Source: Salinibaculum litoreum
GTDB lineage: Archaea > Halobacteriota > Halobacteria > Halobacteriales > Haloarculaceae
Direction of reading: 5' to 3'
DNA length: 64,000 nucleotides
Assembly (NCBI GenBank): GCA_009789175.1
Contig: CP046866.1
Location: 1,116,001 to 1,180,000, forward strand
How positions within the stretch are numbered: position 1 is the first letter of the stretch; the number at the start of each line of letters is the position of its first letter. A model generated the notes under the pieces. That model was not told the origin of the DNA. It saw only the letters and a program-made list of their open reading frames with translations, and ran no database searches. Shown in pieces: positions 46,116 through 54,693 of the stretch. The position numbers and the translations under genes were made by a program.

Positions 46116-46205
46116 CCATACAATGGTAGTGGTTAATGCCCACGCCAGTGACTCTTCGCGACGGGGTGCGTTCGCCCATCTGTGATGGCGACGACCAGCA
46201 TGCTA

Positions 46206-47279
46206 TCAGACGAGTTCGATGAGTCTCCGCTCGAAGCGGCCGACGCGGACTTTATGCCAGCCACGGAGTTGTTCGTCTAGCTCGCTGTCGCCGGTATCGG
46301 CCCGGAGGACCCCAACGGAGTCCAGTTTCTGACGGGAAGCGACGATTTCGACCTCCGACTGACGGATAACTGCCGGCGAAATCTGTTGGTTTCCTCGTCC
46401 GAAGACGAATCCCTGACCACCGATAGGGGAGACGACGACCACGTTCCGGTCACCCAGCGCGTCGAGGATATCGGATTCAGCCCCGTCTCGGACGAGTACC
46501 TCGCCGTCACGGTACACGTCGACACCCAGGGCCGTGCCGTCGAAGCCCAGTCCCTCCTTGATGCGTCCGACGGTGCTGCCGGGGCCCAGGACATATGTGA
46601 CGCCGTTTTCAATATCGTCCAGAAAACCCTCTGCGACGCCTTCGGTAGTTCCCCCCGAGAGCTGTTTGCTTGACTGGCGCTGGTCGGTGACCGGGACGGT
46701 GGCCACTGCACGGAGTTCGGTCCGGACCTCTCCCTCGCGGTAGTCATCCTCGTCGATATCGTTGACTTCTGCGCGCTCGGTCCGGTCGAAGGTCGCTACT
46801 GCCTCGCCTGCCGCCTCGGGCGAGACACCGAACACGGCTGAATACACCTTGACACCTGCTGGAACGCCCAGAATAGGCGTTTCGTCATCGTGGTCGGCCA
46901 GGGTCTCGGCCACGTCGACGGCCGTCCCGTCTCCGCCGACGAAGAGGATGACATCGACCGAATGGTCGAGAAACGCCTGCACTGCCGAGCGGGTGTCCTC
47001 GGCGGTCGTGTCTCCGGACCCGCCGCTGGGAACGGAGACGACCGTCGGCTCGAACCCGACGGCTCTGGCTTCCCGTTCGCCCATCGAGCCGGGCGCAACG
47101 ACCAGTTCTACGCTGGCATCGTGCTCGCGGAGTGCCGTCAGTGCCTCGCGGGCCCGTCCGGGAGCGCGTGGCTCGGCTCCGCGCTCGCGGGCTTGCTCTA
47201 CTTTCCCGTCGGTTCCCTTCAGGCCGACACGCCCACCCATGCCGGCAATCGGGTTGACGACGACCCCAACACGGCGCAT
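46206..47279 (-). CDS. ATP-NAD kinase family protein
   Basis: 357 aa, ATG 47279. The NAD-kinase/diacylglycerol-kinase fold signature GGDGT is present in LFVGGDGTAVDVAETL (about residues 117-132), with VNPIAGMGGRVGLKGTDG at the start and PIGGQGFVFGRG near the C-terminus. The insert rich in charged residues (about 25-45) and lack of bacterial NadK spacing place it in the separate archaeal COG3199-type group. May phosphorylate NAD or a related compound; not proven. Confidence 0.82.
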   Translation of the reverse strand: MRRVGVVVNPIAGMGGRVGLKGTDGKVEQARERGAEPRAPGRAREALTALREHDASVELVVAPGSMGEREARAVGFEPTVVSVPSGGSGDTTAEDTRSAVQAFLDHSVDVILFVGGDGTAVDVAETLADHDDETPILGVPAGVKVYSAVFGVSPEAAGEAVATFDRTERAEVNDIDEDDYREGEVRTELRAVATVPVTDQRQSSKQLSGGTTEGVAEGFLDDIENGVTYVLGPGSTVGRIKEGLGFDGTALGVDVYRDGEVLVRDGAESDILDALGDRNVVVVSPIGGQGFVFGRGNQQISPAVIRQSEVEIVASRQKLDSVGVLRADTGDSELDEQLRGWHKVRVGRFERRLIELV

Positions 47280-47351
47280 ACAGTCGCTTGGGCGACAGCG
47301 GTCAAAAGCAAACCGGAACCTCTTAACATCTCCCGGGTCGAACGCTCAGAT

Positions 47352-47480
47352 ATGACAATTCCACTCTCACAGGCCAACGAGACGGCCGTCAACAGTACTG
47401 CAATCGATGCCTCCGGCTGGGTGATTCTTCTGGGCGGTGTCTTTCTGACTGCGGTCTGGCTGTACCTGCTCGCCAGATAA
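47352..47480 (+). CDS. Single-helix small membrane protein
   Basis: 42 aa, ATG 47352. A polar start (MTIPLSQANETAVNSTAID) and one membrane helix (WVILLGGVFLTAVWLYLL). The upstream CTTAACATC is a plausible promoter. Too small for family assignment, but frame and composition are convincing. Confidence 0.55.
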   Translation: MTIPLSQANETAVNSTAIDASGWVILLGGVFLTAVWLYLLAR

Positions 47481-47558
47481 TCGCTGGCTGCCTGTGTTTC
47501 CCTGGGATAGCATCCGACTATCCTGCCGTTTGATGTGCTGTGTTTCCGGCAGTGACGC

Positions 47559-48248
47559 TCACTCGGGCTGGTCGACTCGCCCGGCCAGCCACCCTCGTGC
47601 GTTCTCGACGGCGCTTTCGCTCTCGCCGCTGATTTTCAGCGTGACGGTCTCTCCCGGGTAGCTCCCGACAGTGACATCGAATTCCTCCTGAACGTCGATG
47701 AGGCGGTCGATGAGCGCACTCTCGGGTTCGTCGGCCTCCACCGTGGACACGTGGGTCTCCGTCCCGCTGAACTCGTCGGCTATCACCCCGAACATCCCTT
47801 TCATCTCCTCGGGCACGCCCGGAAGCACGTAGACATTGCCGATGGTACAGCCCGGGGCGACCCCGTTCGGGTTGCGGATGAACTCCCCGCCAGCAGGGAT
47901 GTCGGCGGTCCCGTCGGTGAGGTCCTCGCGGGCGTAGCCGCCCTCCTCTTCGAGCCAGCGGAGCGCTGCTTCGCTCCGTTCCAGGTCGCGACCGAAGGCG
48001 GCGGCGACGCCGTCCATCGTCACGTCGTCGTGGGTCGGTCCGACGCCGCCGGTCACGATGACGGCATCGAACTCCGCGCGGTACTCGTTGACCACCTGTG
48101 CGATGTCGCCGGTGCGGTCGGGCAACACTGTGACACGCTCGACATCGACCCCACGGTCGGCGAGCTGTTGGCCCAGCCAGGCGGCGTTCGTGTTGACGGT
48201 ATCGCCGGCGAGAAGTTCGTCACCGACGGTAACCAGCGCAACGCGCAT
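47559..48248 (-). CDS. CinA-like molybdopterin-binding domain protein
   Basis: 229 aa, ATG 48248. MoCF-like domain: GDELLAGDTVNTNAAWLG (about residues 8-25), ITGGVGPTHDD-type motif VTGGVGPTHDDVTMDGVA, and NPNGVAPGC. Corresponds to the N-terminal part of CinA, without the C-terminal deamidase. Family members act in NAD repair (pyrophosphatase) or cofactor binding; exact role uncertain. Confidence 0.9.
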   Translation of the reverse strand: MRVALVTVGDELLAGDTVNTNAAWLGQQLADRGVDVERVTVLPDRTGDIAQVVNEYRAEFDAVIVTGGVGPTHDDVTMDGVAAAFGRDLERSEAALRWLEEEGGYAREDLTDGTADIPAGGEFIRNPNGVAPGCTIGNVYVLPGVPEEMKGMFGVIADEFSGTETHVSTVEADEPESALIDRLIDVQEEFDVTVGSYPGETVTLKISGESESAVENARGWLAGRVDQPE

Positions 48249-48308
48249 ATCGACACCTCGTGTTCGAGCCTCAAAGCCCCTCCGGCAGCGGTTCGTTGGC
48301 TGGGCCTG

Positions 48309-49067
48309 TTACCGCATTCCCGGCGGTGGCCCGTCGTCGAACTCGTCGTCGTCGTAGTCCACGTCGAGCCCGATTTCCTCGCGTTGCTGTTCGAGGGTCC
48401 GTATCTGTCGCAGGTAGTAGATGCTCCCACCGATTGCCAGCAGGAGGCCAATCGCACCAAGCCCACCAAACAGCAACAGGTCACGCTGCAGGTAGTACCG
48501 GACCGAGACGGTTTCGTCGGTCAACCCCTCCCAGCGTAACGTCTGGCGGTTGTCCGACACGGAGGACTCCATGTCGCCAGGGTTCGTCTGAGAGAGCAGC
48601 GGAATGCCGACTCTCGTACCGGGGGGCAGGATGACCTCGTGGGTGCCGTTGACGACGACGGGCGTGCTGAAGGACTTCCCACTCCGGGAGGCCGTGTATG
48701 CGACCTGTCCCTCGTCGGTCGGCATCTCGATTGTCGTCCTGTCGCCGTCGCTGGATGCCGAGAGGTTGTCGTGGCTCGCGTTCACGACAGTGCCGTTCGG
48801 ATATCTGAATTTGAGCGCCCGAAGCTGGATCGGGGTATCACCCTCGATAGCGTCCTCTCCCCAGACTTCCATGCTCTCGTTGGGAACAGACACGACGACG
48901 GTGTACGAGGAACGCGAGAGATTGAACGTCGCGTTCGCGGAGGTGTTCCAGTCGTAGCTCGCTTCCTCGTTCAGGTCGTCCTCGGGGAGTTCCGAGGAGC
49001 CGAAACAGCCGGCTAGCGCAGCGAGAACGAGGAGCGCACCGAGTGCGAATACGTGGCGTCGATTCAT
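48309..49067 (-). CDS. Membrane-anchored lipoprotein (DUF5803-like)
   Basis: 252 aa, ATG 49067. Signal peptide with lipobox LAALAGC (Cys about 21), a beta-rich extracellular domain, a membrane helix near 198-218 (LLLFGGLGAIGLLLAIGGSI) and a highly acidic cytoplasmic tail rich in Asp. Resembles haloarchaeal DUF5803. Topology: lipid-anchored outside with a C-terminal helix. Lies on the same strand, 42 nt downstream of the DUF2110 gene. Confidence 0.75.
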   Translation of the reverse strand: MNRRHVFALGALLVLAALAGCFGSSELPEDDLNEEASYDWNTSANATFNLSRSSYTVVVSVPNESMEVWGEDAIEGDTPIQLRALKFRYPNGTVVNASHDNLSASSDGDRTTIEMPTDEGQVAYTASRSGKSFSTPVVVNGTHEVILPPGTRVGIPLLSQTNPGDMESSVSDNRQTLRWEGLTDETVSVRYYLQRDLLLFGGLGAIGLLLAIGGSIYYLRQIRTLEQQREEIGLDVDYDDDEFDDGPPPGMR

Positions 49068-49109
49068 TGGTACAGTGGTCGGTCCTCGACCGGGTCGGAT
49101 GTACTCATA

Positions 49110-49775
49110 TCAGGGCACGACACAGAGCAGTTCCGCGGGGAGATACTCTCCGACGCTTGCCAGCAGCCCCGGCGGGTCGGTTCCGTCCTTGCAGACGACA
49201 CTCTGTTCGAGCAGACCCAGGCGTTCGACAGTGACGATGTCGTTTGCGTGGCCCGCTCTGTTGACAGTCGCCCGCACCTCCGAGCGCGTCGCACTGTTGA
49301 TGTTCAGTCGCCCGGTCCCGCGGGTCCAGTCGTACAGCCGGTCGCGCTCGTCGTCGGCCAGCCGCGGCGGGTCACCGGCGACGAAGCGAAGCGGGACGTG
49401 CTGGACCAGTCCGAAACGGTTGCGAATCTGCTCGGGTGTCCCTTGCCCGAGTCCGAGCTCCTCGGTCGGGATGCGTACGTCCTGCCCGGCGTCGAGGATG
49501 ATGCCGTCCTCGTCCCACGACCTGAGCGTTCCCACATGAACCTCGCCGTCGGTCAGATGCGGCGTGATTTCGCCCCACTGCTCGGCGAGCAGGTTTCGGG
49601 CCGCGACGGCGTCCGGGCCGTCTATCGTTACCGACGGGAAGTCGTCGTTTCGGAGTCCAACGTCGAAGGACACATCGAGGTCGCCGAGACGGTCTGCGAC
49701 CATCGATTCGAGTCCATCAAGCGCGCGGTCGCGGGCCTCGCCCGAGACGTAGACCTTGGTTGCGAGTACGACCAT
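49110..49775 (-). CDS. DUF2110 family protein
   Basis: 221 aa. Matches my memory of archaeal DUF2110; a central stretch reads VGTLRSWDEDGIILDAG. Its ATG (49775) overlaps the stop of TFE, so it is co-translated with a basal transcription factor. Function unknown; the overlap suggests a transcription-related role (inference). Confidence 0.8.
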   Translation of the reverse strand: MVVLATKVYVSGEARDRALDGLESMVADRLGDLDVSFDVGLRNDDFPSVTIDGPDAVAARNLLAEQWGEITPHLTDGEVHVGTLRSWDEDGIILDAGQDVRIPTEELGLGQGTPEQIRNRFGLVQHVPLRFVAGDPPRLADDERDRLYDWTRGTGRLNINSATRSEVRATVNRAGHANDIVTVERLGLLEQSVVCKDGTDPPGLLASVGEYLPAELLCVVP

Positions 49776-50308
49776 CAGACCTCGACTTCCGCGGATTCGA
49801 CGTTGAGTTCGTCACGCAGCGCGTCGATACGCCCTTCCATCGACTCGACGAGACGGGTGTTCTCCAGGGACTGCAACTCCGAGCCACACTGTGGACACTC
49901 GAATCCGAAGTCCATCGCCTCTGCAAACTCGAAGCGGATGCCGTCGGTCTCACAGAGATAGAACTCGTGGTTGCGTTCGTACTGCCGGCGCTCCTCCAGT
50001 GCGGCCAGCAGGCGGTGCATCTCCTCTTCGAGTTGCTCCGGAATCTTGTCGTACTCGAACGTCCAGAGATAGGTGAGCCAGCCGGAATCCTCGTCGCGCA
50101 GCCGGCGGTAGCTCGCCAGGTCGTTCTCGTAGAGAATGAACAGTGCCCGGCGGACATCGTTAAGCTCGAGTCCGAGCTCCTCGGCGAGTTCCTCGTCGGT
50201 CACTTCTCCGTCCGGCGGTGCCGCTGCCACTGGCATGCCCTTCGGGCCGACGAGTTCGTGGAGGTACTTCTGTATCACAGGGTCCTCCAAGAGTTCCTCA
50301 AAAGCCAT
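49775..50308 (-). CDS. tfe: Transcription initiation factor TFE (alpha)
   Basis: 177 aa from ATG 50308 (MAFEELLEDPVIQKYLHELVG). Extended winged helix (TDEELAEELGLELNDVRRALFILYENDLASY, about residues 40-70) and a C-terminal zinc ribbon with FECPQCGSELQ; the second cysteine pair is not evident, and C-x2-C at about 136-139 may be partnered by an upstream Cys. Stabilises the open promoter complex of RNA polymerase. Start of the tfe-DUF2110-lipoprotein operon. Confidence 0.94.
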   Translation of the reverse strand: MAFEELLEDPVIQKYLHELVGPKGMPVAAAPPDGEVTDEELAEELGLELNDVRRALFILYENDLASYRRLRDEDSGWLTYLWTFEYDKIPEQLEEEMHRLLAALEERRQYERNHEFYLCETDGIRFEFAEAMDFGFECPQCGSELQSLENTRLVESMEGRIDALRDELNVESAEVEV

Positions 50309-50373
50309 TACTCGAACCACGGCGCGTCAGGTGGTTAAAACCATCGGGACGAACCGGCTGTCCCCCGATAGCC

Positions 50374-50910
50374 TCACTGTTCCTCGACCTGTTTGCCCTC
50401 GGCCTGTGGAATCACGCGCTTCTGTGCGTCCTCCCACTGCCGGTCGAGTTCTGTGCCCTCGAAGAGGTGGTCGAGAAAGACCGCAAGCGAGGCCACCTCC
50501 GAGTGTGGCTGATTGGTGACGCCGACGTTGTACTCGGCGGCGTCGTACACATCCCACGGAACCTTCTCAGCGCCGACGACGACCAGCAGCGGGTCGCCGT
50601 CGCGGTGGCGCTCGCGAATCTCGCTCTCGACATCCTGCACCGGGAGCCCGTACATCGTCAGGTGGACGATAGTGCCTTCCCAGCGTTTCAGTCGGGCCAT
50701 GGGCTGGTTGGTGGTCTCGACATCGAAGGGGCCGCCGAAGGTGTCGGTGATGTCGACGACGGTCTCCGCGCGGCTGGCAGCGTCGTTGGCGAGAACGAGC
50801 CGGTCAGCGCCGAGGGCGCGCGCGGTCAGGCCGACGTGGGTCGTCATCCGCTCGTCCCGGCCGGGCCGGTGGCCCAGACGGAGGACGACGACCTGTGGAG
50901 TGTCCTGCAT
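50374..50910 (-). CDS. trm56: tRNA (cytidine(56)-2'-O)-methyltransferase aTrm56
   Basis: 178 aa, ATG 50910. SPOUT-class knot enzyme; LRLGHRPGRDERMTTHVGLTARALGA (about residues 11-36) is the aTrm56 N-terminal signature, and VVVGAEKVPWDVY lies in the SAM-binding knot. Methylates ribose of C56 in the T-loop of archaeal tRNAs. Runs towards tfe, 65 nt away, same strand. Confidence 0.93.
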   Translation of the reverse strand: MQDTPQVVVLRLGHRPGRDERMTTHVGLTARALGADRLVLANDAASRAETVVDITDTFGGPFDVETTNQPMARLKRWEGTIVHLTMYGLPVQDVESEIRERHRDGDPLLVVVGAEKVPWDVYDAAEYNVGVTNQPHSEVASLAVFLDHLFEGTELDRQWEDAQKRVIPQAEGKQVEEQ

Positions 50911-50987
50911 ACTGGGGGAGTTGGGGTCGCAGGGTTAGCCGCTTTCGGACGCCCCCCGTCTCAGTGTCGGTTTGCGGTCGCCCACTC

Positions 50988-51067
50988 ATACTGTTGGCTA
51001 TAACTTCGTGAAGGTATTCGACACCCCGGAGTGCCGAAATCCGTCATGGGCTTATAGCCGACAGTAT
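50988..51067. repeat. 80-bp element with 16-bp inverted ends
   Basis: ATACTGTTGGCTATAA (50988-51003) and TTATAGCCGACAGTAT (51052-51067) are inverted with 15 of 16 matches, separated by 48 nt. Each arm contains a CTATAA/TTATAG core. The right arm ends at the first base of the convergent-side gene's stop codon. Could be a small MITE-like element, a terminator-like structure or a symmetric promoter/operator. Confidence 0.65.
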
Positions 51068-51543
51068 CAGCCGTTCCCCTCGCGCTGGCGCTTACGCGGG
51101 TCCTCGACGAACTTCCGGCCGTTGAGCCGCTTTTTCTCACCGTCGGCTGTCATGATGAGCAACTCTGGCCCCTTGTGGCGCATCTCCCTGATGTCAAGCA
51201 CCGTCTCGAACTGCCAGCCTTTCACGCGGGCCATTCCCTCGGCGTCGATTTCGACGAAGGTCCAGGGCGTTTTCTGGTCACCCAGCGACCACTCCTCGTC
51301 GCCGAATTCGATGGTCTCGTCGCTGACTTTGCCCCATTTGAACACACATCTGTACTGCATACGGGGCTCTTCGGCCCGGTCGTGGTCCACGCGCGTTGTA
51401 GTATCAAAATTGAAACCACAGTGCTTGGTCCACTTCTCGAAGTGCTCGTGGTCGAAGCGCTTGTTCGTGGCCCCGTTGCGCGTTTCCCGCGTCCAGATGA
51501 TGTGTGACTTGGATGGCTTCCCTCTGAACGAACCGCTTGTCAC
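51067..51543 (-). CDS. Uncharacterised protein divergent from the RPA operon
   Basis: 158 aa from GTG 51543. The longer ATG at 51585 is rejected because a TATA-like GCTTATATC (51566-51574) sits inside it, 27 nt before this GTG. Contents: RFDHEHFEKWTKHCGFNFD, then FKWGKVSDETIEFGDEEWSLGDQKTPWTFVEID and a basic end EKKRLNGRKFVEDPRKRQ. Less acidic and richer in Trp, Lys and His than neighbours. No family recognised; the basic tail would allow nucleic acid binding. A shorter start at ATG 51360 is possible. Confidence 0.6.
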   Translation of the reverse strand: MTSGSFRGKPSKSHIIWTRETRNGATNKRFDHEHFEKWTKHCGFNFDTTTRVDHDRAEEPRMQYRCVFKWGKVSDETIEFGDEEWSLGDQKTPWTFVEIDAEGMARVKGWQFETVLDIREMRHKGPELLIMTADGEKKRLNGRKFVEDPRKRQREGNG

Positions 51544-51565
51544 AACTGATACTGGGATAGCCCGT

Positions 51566-51574
51566 GATATAAGC
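51566..51574 (-). promoter_or_regulatory. TATA-like box setting the start of the 51067 gene
   Basis: GCTTATATC on the minus strand, centred 27 nt before GTG 51543. It decides between two start codons. Confidence 0.5.
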
Positions 51575-51633
51575 ATAATTGCCATGAGATGACATGGATA
51601 CCGCCAAAATCCGCTCGTTGTCCGACGGGACGA

Positions 51634-51640
51634 TTTTTAG
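51634..51640 (+). promoter_or_regulatory. TATA-like box of the RPA operon
   Basis: TTTTTAG centred about 28 nt before the ATG at 51665. Confidence 0.5.
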
Positions 51641-51664
51641 TGATGGCGGGGCGAAGGTAGCGTG

Positions 51665-52942
51665 ATGACTCTCGAAGACCATGCCGAGGAACTCGCCTCC
51701 GACCTCGGCGTTGACAAAGCGGAGGTCAAAGCGGACCTGGAAAACCTCGTCTCGTATAGCGTCCCGATGGACGAGGCAAAGCAGAGCCTGCGCCGGAAAT
51801 ACGGCGACGGCAGCGACTCGAGTGGTGGAGGAGCCCCACCGAGCAAGCATCTCGCCGACGTGACCACCGACGACGGCAGCGTCTCCGTGACGGCCGTCGT
51901 TCTCACAGTCGGTAAACGGTCGATTCGCTATCAGGGTGAAGACCAGGTTATCCTCGAAGGCGAACTGGCCGACGAGACCGGAAAGCTCTCCTATACCTCC
52001 TGGGAGCAGTTCGATATCTCGCCGGGCGACACCGTCCACATCGGCAACGCGAACGTCCGCGAGTGGGACGGCAACCCCGAACTCAACCTCGGGGAGAGCA
52101 CGTCCGTCGAGCAGGCCGAGGAAGCGCTGGATGTAGCCCACGACATCGGCGGCGACACTCGACTCGCCGCCCTCGAACCCGGCGACCGCGGAATCAACGT
52201 CGAAGTGCAGGTGCTCGAATCCGAATCCAAGACCATCGACGGCCGCGACGGGGAGACGGACATCCTAAGCGGCGTGTTCGGCGACGAGTCGACCCGGCTT
52301 CCGTTCACGGACTGGGACCCCCATCCAGACCTGTCCGAAGGTGCGTCGGTACGAATCGAGGACACCTTCATCCGGGAGTTCCGCGGTGTCCCATCAGTGA
52401 ACGTCTCCGAGTTCTCGACGGTCACACCACTCGACCGAACCGTCGATGTGAGCGATTCCGCCCAGCAACTCTCCATCCGGGAGGCCGTCGACGCCGGTGG
52501 CCTCTTCGACGTGGAACTGGTCGGAAACATCATCGCACTCCGGGATGGCTCCGGCCTCATCGAGCGCTGTCCCCAGTGTGGCCGGGTCGTCCAGAACGGC
52601 CAGTGTCGCACACACGGCGAGGTCGACGGTGAGGACGACCTCCGGACGAAGGCCATCCTCGACGACGGCACCGGTACCGTGACAGTCGTTCTCGACGAGG
52701 AACTGACCGAGGAAGTCTACGGCGGCGACATCGAGGACGCCAAAGCCCACGCTCGCGAGGAGATGGACAAGGAGGCCGTCGCCGACACCATCGCAGAGCG
52801 CATCGTGGGCCACGAATACACTGTCCGTGGCTCGCTCAGCGTCGACGAGTACGGTGCGAACCTCGAAGCCAGCGAGTTCGCTGAAAGCGACGAGGACCCG
52901 GCAACGCGTGCCCGGGAACTCCTGCAGGAGGTGCGCGCATGA
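51665..52942 (+). CDS. rpa1: Replication factor A (RPA, single-stranded DNA-binding protein)
   Basis: 425 aa from ATG 51665 (a GTG directly precedes it). Several OB folds: about residues 65-155, 170-265 and a C-terminal one; a zinc finger CPQCGRVVQNGQC with later His (about 300-315) sits in the last. Coats single-stranded DNA in replication and repair. First gene of the rpa-rpap-rpe operon known from Haloferax; its stop overlaps the next start by 4 nt. Confidence 0.95.
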   Translation: MTLEDHAEELASDLGVDKAEVKADLENLVSYSVPMDEAKQSLRRKYGDGSDSSGGGAPPSKHLADVTTDDGSVSVTAVVLTVGKRSIRYQGEDQVILEGELADETGKLSYTSWEQFDISPGDTVHIGNANVREWDGNPELNLGESTSVEQAEEALDVAHDIGGDTRLAALEPGDRGINVEVQVLESESKTIDGRDGETDILSGVFGDESTRLPFTDWDPHPDLSEGASVRIEDTFIREFRGVPSVNVSEFSTVTPLDRTVDVSDSAQQLSIREAVDAGGLFDVELVGNIIALRDGSGLIERCPQCGRVVQNGQCRTHGEVDGEDDLRTKAILDDGTGTVTVVLDEELTEEVYGGDIEDAKAHAREEMDKEAVADTIAERIVGHEYTVRGSLSVDEYGANLEASEFAESDEDPATRARELLQEVRA

Positions 52943-54693
52943 GCGAGAGCGACCAGGGTGGTGCCGGCCGGCGTGAGGTTGCATATCGTCTCTTTGCTGC
53001 CGAGTTCGACGACGCTGACTTCTCTCACTCCGAAAGCGACGAAGAGCGTGCCCCCAACTACGTCATCACGCCGACGGGCGCACGGGTCAACCGCCTGTTC
53101 GTGGTCGGCGTCCTGACCGAAGTCGAATCGGTCAGCGAGGACGTTCTGCGCGCTCGCGTTGTCGACCCGACCGGTGCATTCGTTCTCTACGCCGGCCAGT
53201 ATCAGCCCGACGAACAGGCCTTCCTCGACGGCGCACAAACCCCGATGTTCGTCGCTGTCACCGGGAAGGCACGGACCTTCCAGCCCGATGACTCCGAGCA
53301 GATCTACACGTCCGTCCGGCCCGAAAGCATCAGCGAGGTCGATGCGGCGACGCGTGACCGCTGGACGGTCCAGACCGCAGAGCAGACACTCGACCGGGTG
53401 GCGGAGATGGCAACCGCGCGTGACAGCGACCGTCGGGGAGACGAGCTAGAGACCGCGCTCGAAGAGCATGGCGTCGACGAGGGATTGGCCGCTGGCATCC
53501 CGATGGCAATCGAACACTACGGGACGACCGCGGACTATCTCGCCGAACTGCGGTCGTTGGCGCTTGATGCTGCCCGTCTCGTCGCCGGTGACATCGACGA
53601 AGTCGAGGGGGTCTCTGTCGCCCCCGGCGACGGGACCGACACAGCACTCGACGAACTCGCGACGGCCGAGTTCGACCTGGAGGCTCCAACCGGGACAGCT
53701 ACACCTACCGATTCGGAGACAGGGGCACAACCGGAGACCACCACTCCGGCTCCGTCGGCAACCGATGAGGACGCCACGGCTGTCGAGTCTGAAACCGCCA
53801 CAGCCGAGTCGGAACCAACGACGACGGGGTCCGACGCCACGGGAGCATCCGATGCCGGGATAGCAGCCGCGGAGTCCACGACGGCAGAGACAGACACTGT
53901 GAATACCACGACGAGTGTCGAGGCGACCGAGACTGACCGCGACTCTGCGACCGCGGCAACCGACGCGTCCGGGTCGACCCAGCAGACCGAGGATGTCGAG
54001 GCAAACCAGTCACTGGCTGCCGACTCCGAGGACTCGCCAGCGACCGACCTGGGCGACGCCTCCCAGACGGCTGTCTCCGCAGACGCAGAAAGCGAGCCAC
54101 AGTCGACAGGGAGCACTGACGACGCGGCCGAGGACATCGGCGATTTCGAACCGGGCGAGTTCGAACTCGATGCCGAAGAGCGCGAGGAAATCGAGGAGGA
54201 GTTCGGTACCGAGTTCCAGTCCGGAACCGAGGTGTCGGAACCGGGCGAAGCCGATATCGAGACGCCGGACCCCGAGGAGTTGGCGGCCGAGGCAGACGCC
54301 GAAGCGGCAGACGACGCTGCGACTGCCGCAGCGACGGACCCAACTGAGACTGACTCACCCACTGAACCCACCGACGAGATTGAAACGGCGACAGCAACTA
54401 CCGAACAGGGTGACGAGGAGTCGGCTCCGACCACCGAAGACGCGGATACGAATACCGAAAGCGGCGACGAAGAAGCCGTGGCCCCCGACACCGAGGATGT
54501 GAACCTCGAAGACGCTGCCGTCGACCTGATGGGCGAACTCGATGAAGGTGGTGGCGCTGACCGGACTGCGGTCGTCGATGCGCTCGTCGAGCGCCACGGT
54601 GCGTCGGAAGCCGACGCCGAGGCTGCGATTCAGGACGCACTGATGGATGGCCGCTGTTACGAGCCCGACGACGACACGCTCACGCCAATCTGA
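52939..54693 (+). CDS. rpap1: RPA-associated protein (RPAP)
   Basis: 584 aa, overlapping rpa by 4 nt. Conserved N-terminal OB-like domain (about residues 10-215: REVAYRLFAAEFDDADF, NYVITPTGARVNRLFVVGVL), then a long acidic disordered linker of Thr/Ala/Ser/Glu (about 230-520) and a C-terminal helical module (AAVDLMGELDEGG to the end, about 525-580). Family proteins bind RPA in haloarchaea. The linker is unusually long and contains a short ordered island (DFEPGEFELDAEEREEIEEE). It overlaps the phosphoesterase start by one base. Confidence 0.9.
   Translation: MSESDQGGAGRREVAYRLFAAEFDDADFSHSESDEERAPNYVITPTGARVNRLFVVGVLTEVESVSEDVLRARVVDPTGAFVLYAGQYQPDEQAFLDGAQTPMFVAVTGKARTFQPDDSEQIYTSVRPESISEVDAATRDRWTVQTAEQTLDRVAEMATARDSDRRGDELETALEEHGVDEGLAAGIPMAIEHYGTTADYLAELRSLALDAARLVAGDIDEVEGVSVAPGDGTDTALDELATAEFDLEAPTGTATPTDSETGAQPETTTPAPSATDEDATAVESETATAESEPTTTGSDATGASDAGIAAAESTTAETDTVNTTTSVEATETDRDSATAATDASGSTQQTEDVEANQSLAADSEDSPATDLGDASQTAVSADAESEPQSTGSTDDAAEDIGDFEPGEFELDAEEREEIEEEFGTEFQSGTEVSEPGEADIETPDPEELAAEADAEAADDAATAAATDPTETDSPTEPTDEIETATATTEQGDEESAPTTEDADTNTESGDEEAVAPDTEDVNLEDAAVDLMGELDEGGGADRTAVVDALVERHGASEADAEAAIQDALMDGRCYEPDDDTLTPI

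Noticed and set aside
53535-54491. Ser/Val-rich minus-strand frame
   Set aside because: Mirror image of the repetitive Thr/Ala/Glu linker codons of the RPA-associated protein.
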